The notes under the pieces are model-generated. The model did no database searches. It was not told where the DNA came from and worked only from the letters and a program-made list of their open reading frames with translations. A stretch of DNA of 64,000 nucleotides from positions 186,001 through 250,000 of the forward strand of contig NZ_JACHYJ010000007.1 of assembly GCF_014192745.1 (NCBI RefSeq). Reading direction: 5' to 3'. Below, one piece after another: positions 28,025-37,345 of this stretch. This DNA comes from Luteimonas sp. RC10. GTDB lineage: Bacteria; Pseudomonadota; Gammaproteobacteria; Xanthomonadales; Xanthomonadaceae. A program made the position numbers and the translations under genes. Every line of letters begins with the position of its first letter. Position 1 is the stretch's first letter.

Positions 28025-28170
28025 GCCAGCAACACGCCGCGCAGGATGAAGCCGGCATAGATGCACAGCGCGACCACCGCGATCGTCAGCGCCGTGCGTC
28101 GCGCGCGGCGGCGACGGGCGGCCAGGTCATCGTGGGCATCGGGCGTGGGCATCGCGGCGCGCAGCTCCAT
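28021..28170 (-). CDS. 49-residue single-TM protein between ctaD and ctaG
   Basis: A short frame of 50 codons starting ATG 28170 with GAGG upstream, 4 bp after the ctaD stop, and ending in an ATGA overlap with ctaG. The sequence has an Arg-rich cytoplasmic stretch (AARRRRARRTA) followed by one TM helix (LTIAVVALCIYAGFILRGVLL). Similar tiny membrane proteins sit at this place in other proteobacterial cox operons, so a role in oxidase assembly is likely though not demonstrable here. The tight coupling on both sides is the strongest evidence that it is real. Confidence 0.82.
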   Translation of the reverse strand: MELRAAMPTPDAHDDLAARRRRARRTALTIAVVALCIYAGFILRGVLLA

Positions 28171-28174
28171 GGCC

Positions 28175-29797
28175 TCAGTGGCTGATGTCGTCGTGCGCGA
28201 GGTCGCCGGGCTTGAGCACCGGCGGCTTGGCGAAGGTGTGGTGCGGCGCCGGCGACGGCACGGTCCACTCCAGGCCCTTGGCGCCTTCCCACGACCGCGC
28301 GGCCGCGGGTGCGCCGCGCAGCTTGGAGTGCAGCAGGATCGCGAACATCAGGAACGGCGTGGCGAACATGCCGAACGCGCCGATCGAGCTGATCAGGTTC
28401 CAGTCCGCGAACACGACGTTGTAGTCGGGGATGCGGCGCGGCATGCCGGCCAGGCCCAGGAAGTGCTGCGGGAAGAACAGCAGATTGACGAACACGATGG
28501 TCCACCAGAAGTGCACCTTCGCCCAGAACTCGCTGTACATCCGCCCGGTCCACTTCGGCCACCAGTAATAGGTGGCCGCGATGATCGAGAACAGCGCGCC
28601 GGTGACCAGCACGTAGTGGAAGTGCGCGACCACGAAATAGGTGTCGTGGTACTGGAAGTCGGCCGGCACGATCGCCAGCATCAGGCCCGAGAACCCGCCG
28701 ATGGTGAACAGGATCACGAACGCGACCGCCCACAGCATCGGCGCCTCGAATGTCAGCGAGCCGCGCCACATCGTCGAGACCCAGTTGAACACCTTCACGC
28801 CGGTCGGGATCGAGATCAGCATCGTGGCGAACATGAAGTAGATCTCGCCGCCCAGCGGCATGCCCACGGTGAACATGTGGTGGGCCCAGACGATGAAGCT
28901 CAGGAACGCGATCGCGGCCGTCGCATAGACCATCGCCTGGTAGCCGAACAGCGGCTTGCGGCTGAAGGTCGGGATGATCTCACTGACGATGCCGAACGCC
29001 GGCAGGATCATGATGTAGACCTCGGGATGCCCGAAGAACCAGAAGATGTGCTGGTACATCACCGGATCGCCACCGCCGGCGGCGTTGAAGAACGAGGTCA
29101 TGAAGAACTTGTCGGTCAACAGCATCGTGACCGCACCGGCGAGCACCGGCATCACCGCGATCAGCAGGAATGCGGTGATCAGCCAGGCCCAGCAGAAGAT
29201 CGGCATCTTCAGCAGGTCCACGCCCGGCGCGCGCATGTTGAGGATCGTGGCGATGACGTTGATCGCCCCCATGATCGAGCTGATGCCCATCATGTGGATC
29301 GCGAAGATCGTCAGCGACACGCTGTTGCCGCCCTGCAGCGACAGCGGCGGATAGAGCGTCCAGCCGCCGGCCGGGCCGCCGCCGGGCATGAACAGCGTCA
29401 TCAGCAGCAGCGTGAACGCGAACGGCAGGATCCAGAACGACCAGTTGTTCATGCGCGGCAGCGCCATGTCCGGCGCGCCGATCTGCAGCGGGATCATCCA
29501 GTTCGCCAGGCCGACGAACGCGGGCATGACGCCGCCGAAGATCATCACCAGCGCATGCATGGTGGTCATCTGGTTGAAGAACACTGGGCTGACGTGCTGC
29601 AGACCCGGTGAGGCGAGCTCGGTGCGGATGATCACGCTCATGCCCGCGCCGATGATGAACATCACAAAGGAGAACAGCAGGTACAGCGTGCCGATGTCCT
29701 TGTGGTTGGTGGAGAAGAACCAGCGCTGGACGAAGCCCTGTCGATGGGCGTGATCGTCGTGGTGCGCGTCGGCAGTGGCGGTGTGCGTCGTCGACAT
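28175..29797 (-). CDS. ctaD: Cytochrome c oxidase subunit I
   Basis: 540-residue catalytic subunit holding heme a, heme a3 and CuB, twelve TM helices. Key motifs: FFSTNHKDIGTLY at the N-terminus, FWFFGHPEVYIMILPAFG (CuB His and cross-linked Tyr), AHHMFTVG (CuB His pair), and HDTYFVVAHFHYVL (heme ligands). Start at MSTTHTATADAHHDD, a His-rich N-terminal tail. A-type heme-copper oxidase. Lies 19 bp downstream of ctaC. Confidence 0.98.
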   Translation of the reverse strand: MSTTHTATADAHHDDHAHRQGFVQRWFFSTNHKDIGTLYLLFSFVMFIIGAGMSVIIRTELASPGLQHVSPVFFNQMTTMHALVMIFGGVMPAFVGLANWMIPLQIGAPDMALPRMNNWSFWILPFAFTLLLMTLFMPGGGPAGGWTLYPPLSLQGGNSVSLTIFAIHMMGISSIMGAINVIATILNMRAPGVDLLKMPIFCWAWLITAFLLIAVMPVLAGAVTMLLTDKFFMTSFFNAAGGGDPVMYQHIFWFFGHPEVYIMILPAFGIVSEIIPTFSRKPLFGYQAMVYATAAIAFLSFIVWAHHMFTVGMPLGGEIYFMFATMLISIPTGVKVFNWVSTMWRGSLTFEAPMLWAVAFVILFTIGGFSGLMLAIVPADFQYHDTYFVVAHFHYVLVTGALFSIIAATYYWWPKWTGRMYSEFWAKVHFWWTIVFVNLLFFPQHFLGLAGMPRRIPDYNVVFADWNLISSIGAFGMFATPFLMFAILLHSKLRGAPAAARSWEGAKGLEWTVPSPAPHHTFAKPPVLKPGDLAHDDISH

Positions 29798-29816
29798 GGC
29801 ATTGAACCTCGAGCGA

Positions 29817-30749
29817 TCAGCCGGCCGCGGGTGCGGCGGGGGCGGAAGGGGTCTGTGCGGCGGCCGCGTCAACGGCCTCCGCATCGGCCTGGGCCGGCGC
29901 GGGCGCAGGATCGGCGGCGGGCGGCGCGTTGCGCGCCTTCTCGGCGGCCAGCCAGCTGTCGAACTCGGCGCGCGGCACCGCACGCACGACGATCGGCATG
30001 AAGGCGTGGTCCTTGCCGCACAGTTCGGCGCACTGGCCGCGGTACACGCCCGGCTCGAGGATCTCGGTCCAGGCCTCGTTGACGATGCCCGGGATCGCAT
30101 CCTGCTTCCAGCCCAGCGCCGGCACCCACCAGGAGTGGATCACGTCGTCGGCAGTGACCACAAAACGGACCTTGGTGTCGGTCGGCAGCACCAGCGCATT
30201 GTCGACGTCGAGCAGGTAATGGCCGTGGGCGTCGAGCTCGGCACGCGTGGTGCCGCGGTTCTGCCGCAGCCGGTCGCTCTCGCGGTCCAGGCGGCTGGTC
30301 AGGGTCACGTCCTCGCCCATGTACTCGTACTTCCACATCCACTGCACGCCGGTGACCTTGACCGTCATCTCGGCATCGCGGGTGTCGTACATGGCGATGA
30401 GCTTGCGCGTGGCCGGCACCGCCATGATGACCAGCAGCACGATCGGCACCACCGTCCAGATGATCTCGGCGGTGGTGTTGTGGGTGAACTGCGCCGCGAC
30501 CGCGCCGCGCGACTTGCGGAAACGGAACATCGCGACCGCCATCGCGCCGAACACCAGCACGCCGATGCCCACGCAGATCCACAGCGCAAGCATGTGCGCG
30601 TCGTAGGCGTGCTGGGACGAGGCGGTGACGCCGCGCCCCATGTTCAGCTGCCACGGCTTGGGATCGGCGGACTGCGCCCATGCACTCGCGGACAGCGCCA
30701 TCGTGGCGAGCCCGCACATCCACAGCTTGAAACGACCGGCTTGCTTCAC
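29817..30749 (-). CDS. ctaC: Cytochrome c oxidase subunit II
   Basis: 310 residues. Signal peptide (cleavage near AWAQ), two TM helices (about 54-74 and 98-118), and a periplasmic cupredoxin domain with the CuA site in CAELCGKDHAFM and the upstream HSWWVPALG. The last 40 or so residues are a low-complexity Ala/Pro/Asp tail without a cytochrome c domain. GTG start at 30749; an overlapping ATG is out of frame. First gene of the operon, which runs ctaC-ctaD-49aa-ctaG-ctaE-surf1-CxxxC-ctaA-ctaB. Confidence 0.97.
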   Translation of the reverse strand: MKQAGRFKLWMCGLATMALSASAWAQSADPKPWQLNMGRGVTASSQHAYDAHMLALWICVGIGVLVFGAMAVAMFRFRKSRGAVAAQFTHNTTAEIIWTVVPIVLLVIMAVPATRKLIAMYDTRDAEMTVKVTGVQWMWKYEYMGEDVTLTSRLDRESDRLRQNRGTTRAELDAHGHYLLDVDNALVLPTDTKVRFVVTADDVIHSWWVPALGWKQDAIPGIVNEAWTEILEPGVYRGQCAELCGKDHAFMPIVVRAVPRAEFDSWLAAEKARNAPPAADPAPAPAQADAEAVDAAAAQTPSAPAAPAAG

Positions 30750-31063
30750 ATCGAACCCCAATGCCTGAGCTGGCGTTGTCTGGCGGGAACGCGTCCGTCC
30801 TCGCCCGGCCCAAGGGGCACCGGAACGACTGCGCAGGAGCGGCGGCGTACTGCGATAACCAATGAATGTTAGCTGTCCGCGTTCACCTGCGGCAACCCGT
30901 CGCAGTCTGCGCACCCTGACCGGCTCGCCCGCTGGTGTCGCCATCACGGCGTGCTGCAGCGCAGCACTTTCCGGCCCGCGCCGATCGCGGCAGGTGCGCC
31001 GCTGGCAAACCGTCATGCGGCCCAGCCCCGCTTGCGGCCAACAGGACATTAATATGAATACGC
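30750..31063. other. Intergenic leader region of the cox operon and putA
   Basis: Divergent spacer between ctaC and putA. No credible gene on either strand. It must hold the leftward cox promoter and the rightward putA promoter. The only AT-rich island (ACATTAATATGAATAC, about 31046-31061) lies next to the repeat on the putA side. No confident -35/-10 pair was found. Confidence 0.4.
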
Positions 31064-31117
31064 CACCTCCCCCGCGCGCGGGGGAGGTCGATGCCGCAGG
31101 CATCGGGTGGGGGCACG
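31064..31117. repeat. Single A-type palindromic repeat upstream of putA
   Basis: One full A module: CACCTCCCCCGCGCG, then its complement GCGGGGGAGGTC, then GATGCCGCAGGCATCGGGTGGGGGCACGG split over the element. The same tag sequences recur near 37130, 45090 and 45300. Confidence 0.75.
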
Positions 31118-31216
31118 GCCGCCCGAGACGCGTTTCCCAGCTGCCATCGCACGCCGTCCCACCCGGCCTATCATGCGGCGGGCGCGCGCCCTAGAATTCA
31201 GCTTCTGTTCCTGCCG

Positions 31217-34200
31217 GTGCGCCTCTTGAACGCCAGCCCGTCCCCCGCCTTCGCGGCGGCTCCTCTCCCGCCGCTGCGCGCGGCGATCACCGACGCCTGG
31301 ACGCGCGATGAGACCCTGCATGTGCGCGAACTGCTCGCGCAGGCGCGGCAGCCGGACGCCGACCGTGCCGCGATCCAGGCCACCGCTGCCGACCTGGTCC
31401 GCCGGGTGCGCCTGCGCGCCCAGGACCGCGGCGCGATCGAGGCCTTCATGCAGCAGTACGACCTCGGCAGCGAGGAAGGCGTGCTGCTGATGTGCGTGGC
31501 CGAGGCGCTGCTGCGCATTCCCGACCAGGACACCGCCGACAAGCTGATCCGCGACAAGCTCGGCGAAGCGGACTGGAAGAAGCACATGGGCCAGTCGGAC
31601 TCGGTGCTGGTCAACGCCTCGACCTGGGGCCTGATGCTGACCGGCCGGCTGGTCGACCTGGCCGACGAGACCAAGCGCAACGTCCACGGCGCGTTCAAGC
31701 GGCTGGTCGGGCGCGTCGGCGAGCCGGTGATCCGGCTGGCGGTGCGCCAGGCGATGCGGATCATGGGCCACCAGTTCGTCATGGGACGCACCATCGGCGA
31801 AGCGCTGACGCGCTCACGCAAGGGCGCCAATGCCGCCTACCGCTACTCGTTCGACATGCTCGGCGAGGCGGCCCTGACCCAGCGCGACGCCGACCGTTAT
31901 CTGAAGGCCTACCAGGACGCGATCGACGCGATCGGCCGCTCCGGCCGCTTCAGCGACGAGATCGCCGCGCCGTCGATCTCGGTCAAGCTCTCGGCCCTGC
32001 ATCCGCGCTACGAGCACGCCAAGCACGCGCGCGTGCTGGCCGAGCTGGCGCCGCGGCTGGCCGACCTGGCGCAGCGCGCGAAGGGCTATCGCATCGGCCT
32101 GACCGTCGACGCGGAAGAGAGCGATCGCCTGGAGCTGTCGCTGGATGTCATCGAAGCCGCGCTGCGCACGCCGTCGCTGGCCGGCTGGGAGGGCTTTGGC
32201 ATCGTCGTGCAGGCCTACCAGAAGCGCGCGCCGTTCGTGATCGACTGGATCGCCGCGCTCGCCCGCGATCTGGGCCGACGCATCCCGGTGCGCCTGGTCA
32301 AGGGCGCGTACTGGGACAGCGAGGTCAAGCGCGCCCAGGTCGAGGGCCATCCGGGCTACCCGGTATTCACGCGCAAGCCCAATACCGACGTCAGCTACCA
32401 GGCCAACGCGCGCCGCCTGCTGTCGGCGACCGACGCGATCTACCCGATGTTCGCCACCCACAACGCGCAGACCATCGCCGCGGTGCATCGTCTGGCCAGC
32501 ACGCTGCTGGGCCCGCGCGCTGCCGGCACGCCGCACCGCTTCGAGTTCCAGAAGCTGCACGGCATGGGCGACGACCTCTACGCCGAAGTCATTCCGGCCG
32601 ACCGCCTCGATGTGCCATGCCGGGTGTACGCACCAGTCGGCTCGCACGAGGACCTGTTGCCGTACCTGGTGCGTCGCCTGCTCGAGAACGGCGCCAACTC
32701 CAGCTTCGTCAACCGGATCAGCGACGAAGACGTCGCGATCGACGATCTGATCCGCGATCCGGTCGAGGTCGTCACCGGTTTCGCGTCCATTCCCCACCCC
32801 CGCATTCCGCTGCCGGTCGATCTCTACCGCAGCCAGTCCTTCGACAGGAGCAACTCCATGGGCGTCAACCTCGCCAACGACGCGCAGCTCGCCACGCTCG
32901 CCGAGCAGATCCGCAGCGCGCCGACGTCGTGGTCGGCGACGCCGCTGGTGCCCGGTGCCACGGCAACCGGTGCCAAGACCGAGGTCACCAACCCTGCCGA
33001 CCGCCGCGTGCGCGTGGGCGAGTGGATCGCCGCCGACACCGCCACGGTCGAGCGCGCGCTGGCCAACGCGGTCGCCGCGCAACCCGGCTGGGACGCCACG
33101 CCGGTCGCCTCGCGCGCGGCGATCCTCGAACACGCCGCCGACCTGCTCGAGCAGCGCATGCCGCAGTTCATCGCGCTGTGCACCCGAGAGGCCGGCAAGA
33201 CGATTCCCGACGGTGTCGCCGAAGTCCGCGAGGCGGTCGATTTCCTGCGCTACTACGCCGGCCAGGCGCGCACGGCGTTCGTGCCCGAAGCCCTGCCCGG
33301 CCCGACCGGCGAGTCGAACGCGCTGCAGCTGGCGGGCCGCGGCGTGTTCGTGTGCATCAGCCCCTGGAACTTCCCGCTGGCGATCTTCGCCGGCCAGATC
33401 GCGGCCGCACTGGCGGCCGGCAACAGCGTGATTGCCAAGCCCGCCGAGCAGACCACCCTGGTCGGCTTCGAGGCGGTGAAGTTGCTGCACGAAGCCGGCA
33501 TCCCGAAGGACGTACTGCAGTACCTGCCCGGCGACGGCGCCACCGTCGGCGCGGCGCTGACCTCCGACCCGCGCGTGGCCGGCGTCGCCTTCACCGGCTC
33601 GACCGACACCGCGCGTGCGATCAACCGCGCGCTGGCCGCGCGCGATGCCGCGATCGGCGTGCTGATCGCCGAGACCGGCGGCCAGAACGCACTGATCGCC
33701 GACTCCTCAGCGCTGCCCGAGCAACTGGTCAAGGACGCGCTGGCCTCGGCGTTCACCTCCGCCGGCCAGCGCTGCTCGGCCGCGCGCGTGCTGTATGTGC
33801 AGGACGACATCGCCGACAAGGTGATCGGCATGATCGCCGGCGCCATGAAGGAACTGACCGTCGGCGACCCGGCACTGCTGTCGACGGATGTCGGCCCGGT
33901 GATCGACACCGATGCCAAGTGCCTGCTCGATGAGCATGCCGCGCGCATGCAGGGCGCCGCCAAGCCGATCGCCGAGGCCCGGCTCGGGCCCGGCACCGAA
34001 CACGGCACGTTCTTCGCCCCGCGCGCCTGGGAACTGCAGTCGCTGTCCCAGCTCACCCGCGAGAACTTCGGCCCCGCACTGCACGTGATCCGCTGGAAGG
34101 GCGACCAGCTCGACGCAGTCGTCGACGCGATCAACGCGACCGGCTTCGGCCTGACGCTGGGCATCCACTCGCGCATCGACGAGACCGTGGAGCGGATCAT

Positions 34201-34411
34201 CCAACGCGCGAAGGTCGGCAACATCTACGTCAACCGCAACCAGATCGGCGCCGTCGTCGGCGTGCAGCCATTCGGCGGCCAAGGCAAGTCGGGCACCGGC
34301 CCCAAGGCCGGCGGCCCGCACTACCTGCCGCGCTTTGCAACCGAGAAGACCGTCACCATCAACACCACCGCCGCCGGCGGCAACGCCTCCCTACTGACGT
34401 TGGGTGAGTAG
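31217..34411 (+). CDS. putA: Bifunctional proline dehydrogenase / P5C dehydrogenase PutA
   Basis: Oxidises proline to glutamate in two steps at the membrane periphery, passing electrons to quinone. 1064 residues from GTG 31217 (TTG 31226 is the alternative; neither has a strong ribosome site). The proline dehydrogenase barrel (about 170-490) has RLVKGAYWDSE and RFEFQKLHGMG. The aldehyde dehydrogenase half (about 560-1000) has Glu819 in AETGGQNA and Cys853 in SAGQRCSAAR, the usual 34-residue spacing. It lacks the N-terminal ribbon-helix-helix of the E. coli trifunctional protein, so it should not repress its own gene. No proline permease gene is adjacent. Confidence 0.95.
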   Translation: MRLLNASPSPAFAAAPLPPLRAAITDAWTRDETLHVRELLAQARQPDADRAAIQATAADLVRRVRLRAQDRGAIEAFMQQYDLGSEEGVLLMCVAEALLRIPDQDTADKLIRDKLGEADWKKHMGQSDSVLVNASTWGLMLTGRLVDLADETKRNVHGAFKRLVGRVGEPVIRLAVRQAMRIMGHQFVMGRTIGEALTRSRKGANAAYRYSFDMLGEAALTQRDADRYLKAYQDAIDAIGRSGRFSDEIAAPSISVKLSALHPRYEHAKHARVLAELAPRLADLAQRAKGYRIGLTVDAEESDRLELSLDVIEAALRTPSLAGWEGFGIVVQAYQKRAPFVIDWIAALARDLGRRIPVRLVKGAYWDSEVKRAQVEGHPGYPVFTRKPNTDVSYQANARRLLSATDAIYPMFATHNAQTIAAVHRLASTLLGPRAAGTPHRFEFQKLHGMGDDLYAEVIPADRLDVPCRVYAPVGSHEDLLPYLVRRLLENGANSSFVNRISDEDVAIDDLIRDPVEVVTGFASIPHPRIPLPVDLYRSQSFDRSNSMGVNLANDAQLATLAEQIRSAPTSWSATPLVPGATATGAKTEVTNPADRRVRVGEWIAADTATVERALANAVAAQPGWDATPVASRAAILEHAADLLEQRMPQFIALCTREAGKTIPDGVAEVREAVDFLRYYAGQARTAFVPEALPGPTGESNALQLAGRGVFVCISPWNFPLAIFAGQIAAALAAGNSVIAKPAEQTTLVGFEAVKLLHEAGIPKDVLQYLPGDGATVGAALTSDPRVAGVAFTGSTDTARAINRALAARDAAIGVLIAETGGQNALIADSSALPEQLVKDALASAFTSAGQRCSAARVLYVQDDIADKVIGMIAGAMKELTVGDPALLSTDVGPVIDTDAKCLLDEHAARMQGAAKPIAEARLGPGTEHGTFFAPRAWELQSLSQLTRENFGPALHVIRWKGDQLDAVVDAINATGFGLTLGIHSRIDETVERIIQRAKVGNIYVNRNQIGAVVGVQPFGGQGKSGTGPKAGGPHYLPRFATEKTVTINTTAAGGNASLLTLGE

Positions 34412-34618
34412 CCGCTGCTTGCGCGGCATGCCGCGCGCGGCTGCGAACGCCCGCCATGCTTTGGCGGGCCGGAACGAGTGAGCGCGTTGACGAAGCATTG
34501 CTTCGTGCGCGAACGAACGCCCGCCGCGCTGCGGCGGGCCGGATGAGTCGCCGCTGCTTGCGCGGCATGCCGCGCGCGGCGACGAACACCCGCCATGCTT
34601 TGGCGGGCCGGAACGAGT
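34412..34618. repeat. 69-bp direct repeat with hairpins after putA
   Basis: Two near-identical 69-bp copies (34412-34479 and 34550-34618) begin GCCGCTGCTTGCGCGGCATG and end GGCGGGCCGGAACGAGT. Between them are a third, partial copy (34513-34548) and a perfect palindrome ACGAAGCATTGCTTCGT (17 bp, single-base centre) near 34490. Each copy has a CCCGCC-loop-GGCGGG stem. Lies directly after the putA stop, so it may act as terminator or mRNA end. Confidence 0.75.
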
Positions 34619-34643
34619 AACTGCTAACCATCCCCGCGCAACT

Positions 34644-35108
34644 CACCTCCCCCGCTCGCGGGGGAGGTCGGCACGCGTAGCGGGCCGGGTGGGGGCACGG
34701 GCCAGCGCGCAAAAGCGCCCCCATCCCAGCCTTCCACCCGTAAAGGGCGCAATGCCCCGTAAACGGGGGAAGGAGCGAAGCGGCACCGCGCACGCGTCAC
34801 CTCCCCCGCTCGCGGGGGGAGGTCGGCACGCGTAGCGGGCCGGGTGGGGGCACGGGCCGTCACGCACAAGCGCCCCCATCCCAACCTTCCCCCGTAACAC
34901 GGGGGAAGGGGCAGAGCAGCAGAGCGCCGACCTCCCCCGCTCGCGGGGGAGGTCGGCGCGCGTAGCGGGCCGGGTGGGGGCACGGGCCGTCGCGCACAAG
35001 CACCCCATCCCAACCTTCCATTCGGCAAGGGCGCAATGCCCCGTGACACGGGGAAGGAGCGAAGGCAGCGCAGCGCGCGTGTCACCTTCCCTGCAACGCG
35101 AGGGAAGG
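34644..35108. repeat. Intergenic palindromic repeat array 3 (three A+B units)
   Basis: Three tandem A+B composites start near 34644, 34798 and 34928. A module: CACCTCCCCCGCTCGCGGGG followed by GAGGTCGGCACGCGTAGCGG and GCCGGGTGGGGGCACGGGCC. B module: GCGCCCCCATCCCAACCTTC followed by a short stem that often includes AAGGGCGCAATGCCCCG and closes with GGGGGAAGGAGC. The spacer between convergent putA and the deacetylase gene holds nothing else. Confidence 0.85.
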
Positions 35109-35120
35109 CGCCAGGCACGA

Positions 35121-35930
35121 TCACCGCGCGGGGTCGCCCCCCCGCTCCGCCGCAGAAAACGGCAGCACTGTATGCAAGCCACGCGCCTGTAGACGCTCCA
35201 AGACCCCCGCGACCATCTCGACGTTGCGGCCGTGGCGCGCGCCCTCGTGCAGCAGCACGATCGCGCCCGGCACCAGATCGGCATCGATGCGTGCGACGAC
35301 CTTCGTCGTGTCGCGCTCCACTGCGTCGAAACCGCGCGCGCTCCAGGCCACGCGCGCCAGGCCGGCGTCGCGCAAGGGGCCATGCACGAACGGGTTGCTG
35401 TGGCCGACCACCGACCGAAACCACACCGGCGCCCGCCCGGCGATTGTCGTCAACGTGCGCTGGCAATCCGCGATTTCGCGGCGCATCTGCCTCGGCCCCA
35501 ATGCCCAGAACCGGGCCTGCGGGTGCCGCTGGGTGTGGTTGCCGATGTCGTGGCCACGCGCGACGATCTCCCGCACCAAGTCCGGACGCGTGGCCGCGCG
35601 TTCGCCCACGAGGAAGAACGTCGCCCGCGCCGCGTGCGCATCGAGCAGGTCGAGCAGCGGTCGAGTGTCGTCCGAGGGGCCGTCATCGATGGTCAGCCAG
35701 ACCCCGGTCTCGCCTTCCGGCAGGTGCCGGAGCACTGGCCCGTACAGCCGTGAGCCGGGCGCCAGCACGCCCCACAGGCACAGGCCGTGGCTCGCCAACA
35801 GCAGCGGCAACCCGACCTGCCAGCCCCATTGCCACCACATCCACGCGACCAGCGCCTGGGAGGCGAGCAACAGCGGCAGCCACAGGTGCGGGCGACGGGG
35901 CGGACGATGCGGCGACATGGCGCGCATCAT
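35121..35930 (-). CDS. Membrane-anchored polysaccharide deacetylase (NodB/CE4 domain)
   Basis: 269 residues. Two N-terminal TM helices (about 15-33 and 36-56) precede a NodB homology domain with TIDDGPSDDTRPLL (Asp82 base, Asp83 metal) and HxxxH at 132-136 (HDIGNHTQRHPQ). Later motifs are WFRSVVGHSNPF and IVLLHEGARHGRN. It probably removes acetyl groups from an N-acetylated glycan on the outer face of the inner membrane; the substrate is unknown. Starts at 35927 and 35918 are also possible. Divergent from the glutaredoxin fusion, 117 bp apart. Confidence 0.88.
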   Translation of the reverse strand: MMRAMSPHRPPRRPHLWLPLLLASQALVAWMWWQWGWQVGLPLLLASHGLCLWGVLAPGSRLYGPVLRHLPEGETGVWLTIDDGPSDDTRPLLDLLDAHAARATFFLVGERAATRPDLVREIVARGHDIGNHTQRHPQARFWALGPRQMRREIADCQRTLTTIAGRAPVWFRSVVGHSNPFVHGPLRDAGLARVAWSARGFDAVERDTTKVVARIDADLVPGAIVLLHEGARHGRNVEMVAGVLERLQARGLHTVLPFSAAERGGDPAR

Positions 35931-36047
35931 GCCATCGCACCCGCGGCGCATCGCAGCATTCCGCCAGCGCGACCACCGGTCGCGGGCTTGCGTTGGTGGC
36001 CCCGCGCTACCATGTCGGTCTTCCCGCCTGTTCCAGGATGTTCTGCC

Positions 36048-36977
36048 ATGTCCCTCGATCCCGCCCTCCGCACCCGCATCGAGACCCTGCTGCAGGGCAA
36101 CCGCGCCGTGCTGTTCATGAAGGGCTCGCCGATGGCGCCGCAGTGCGGCTTCTCGGCCAAGGCCGTGTCCGCGCTTGACGCGGTCGGCGTCGACTATGCC
36201 CACGTCAACGTGCTGGAAGACGGCGAGATCCGCGAAGGCATCAAGGTCTATGGCGAATGGCCGACGATCCCGCAGCTCTATGTCGACGGCGAACTGGTCG
36301 GCGGTAGCGACATCATCGAGCAGATGGCCGGCAGCGGCGAACTGCACGGGCTGTTCGGCGTCGAGGCCCCCGATCGCACGCCGCCGACGATCGCAATCAC
36401 GCTGGCCGCGCGCGAGATGATCGCCAAGGCGCTGGCCGATGCCGGCGGCGACTACGCGCTGCAGATCGACATCGACCGCAACTTCCGCGCCCGCCTGCAG
36501 TTGGCACCGCGCAACCCGTCGGCGATCGTCAGCGACGTGGCCGGCTTGCTGGTGCAGTTCGACCTGGCCAGCGCGCGCCGCGCCGAAGGCCTGACGATCG
36601 ATTTCGCCGACGACATCCGCGGCCGCGGCCTGGTCATCGACAACCCGAACGCGCCCAAGACGGTCCAGGAGATCGCGCCGACCGAAGCCGACGACCGGAT
36701 TGCCGCCGGCAAGCTCACGCTGGTCGATGTCCGGCCGCCGGAAGAGCGCGCCACGGCCTCGGTCTCGCGCCCGTTCGAGGTCCTCGACGGCGACGGCATC
36801 CAGCGGCTGCAGTCGCTGCCCAAGGACACCCCGCTGGCCTTCCTGTGCCACCGCGGCGGACGCAGCCTCCAGGCCGCCGAGCACTTCCGCAACCAGGGTT
36901 TCACCCACGTCTATAACGTCACCGGCGGCATCGACGCCTGGAGCGACAGCGTCGACGGCGGCGTGCCGAAGTACTGA
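36048..36977 (+). CDS. Monothiol glutaredoxin / A-type-carrier-like / rhodanese fusion
   Basis: 309 residues with three domains. Residues 1-105 are a Grx4-type monothiol glutaredoxin with the CGFS site at 33-36 and the WPTIPQLYVDGELVGG glutathione-binding motif. Residues 110-200 follow the IscA/HesB fold pattern (LTIDFADDIRGRGLVIDNPN) but contain none of the three cysteines that bind Fe-S. Residues 205-309 are a rhodanese domain with Cys267 in the CHRGGRS loop. Probably a cytoplasmic Fe-S cluster or sulfur-transfer protein. ATG 36048 has AGGA upstream. Such fusions are known in Xanthomonadaceae from general knowledge. Confidence 0.9.
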   Translation: MSLDPALRTRIETLLQGNRAVLFMKGSPMAPQCGFSAKAVSALDAVGVDYAHVNVLEDGEIREGIKVYGEWPTIPQLYVDGELVGGSDIIEQMAGSGELHGLFGVEAPDRTPPTIAITLAAREMIAKALADAGGDYALQIDIDRNFRARLQLAPRNPSAIVSDVAGLLVQFDLASARRAEGLTIDFADDIRGRGLVIDNPNAPKTVQEIAPTEADDRIAAGKLTLVDVRPPEERATASVSRPFEVLDGDGIQRLQSLPKDTPLAFLCHRGGRSLQAAEHFRNQGFTHVYNVTGGIDAWSDSVDGGVPKY

Positions 36978-36984
36978 TCCCGCG

Positions 36985-37345
36985 GCACCGCGCGCCGGGT
37001 GGCGGCATGGGCCTGTCGCGCACAAGCGCCCCATCCCAACCTTCCACCCGTGAAGGGCGCAATGCCCCGCAACGCGGGGGAAGGAGCAGGACACATCGCG
37101 CGGACAGTACCTCCTCCGCATCGCGGGGGAGGTCGACGCCGCAGGCGTCGGGTGGGGGCATGGGCCTGTCGCGCAGAAGCGCCCCCATCCCAACCTTCCC
37201 CCGCAACGCGGGGGAAGGAGCAGGACGCGTCACGCGGGCAGTACCTCCTCCGCATCGCGGGGAAGGAGCAGAACGCATCGCGCGAGCAGTACCTCCTCCG
37301 CATCGCGGGGGCGGTTGGCACGCATCGCGCGCCGGGTGTGGGCAT
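36985..37345. repeat. Intergenic palindromic repeat array 4
   Basis: B module (about 37028-37092, with GTGAAGGGCGCAATGCCCCG), A module (37110-37158), B module (37180-37222), then two short decayed B/A copies to about 37320 that alternate with GCGCG(G/A)(G/C)CAGTACCTCC joints. Separates the glutaredoxin fusion from the GGDEF gene on the same strand. 37346-37471 is unremarkable leader. Confidence 0.8.

Noticed and set aside
34412-35108. Insertion sequence after putA
   Set aside because: Repeats and palindromes are present but there is no transposase frame or target duplication; they fit REP-like elements.
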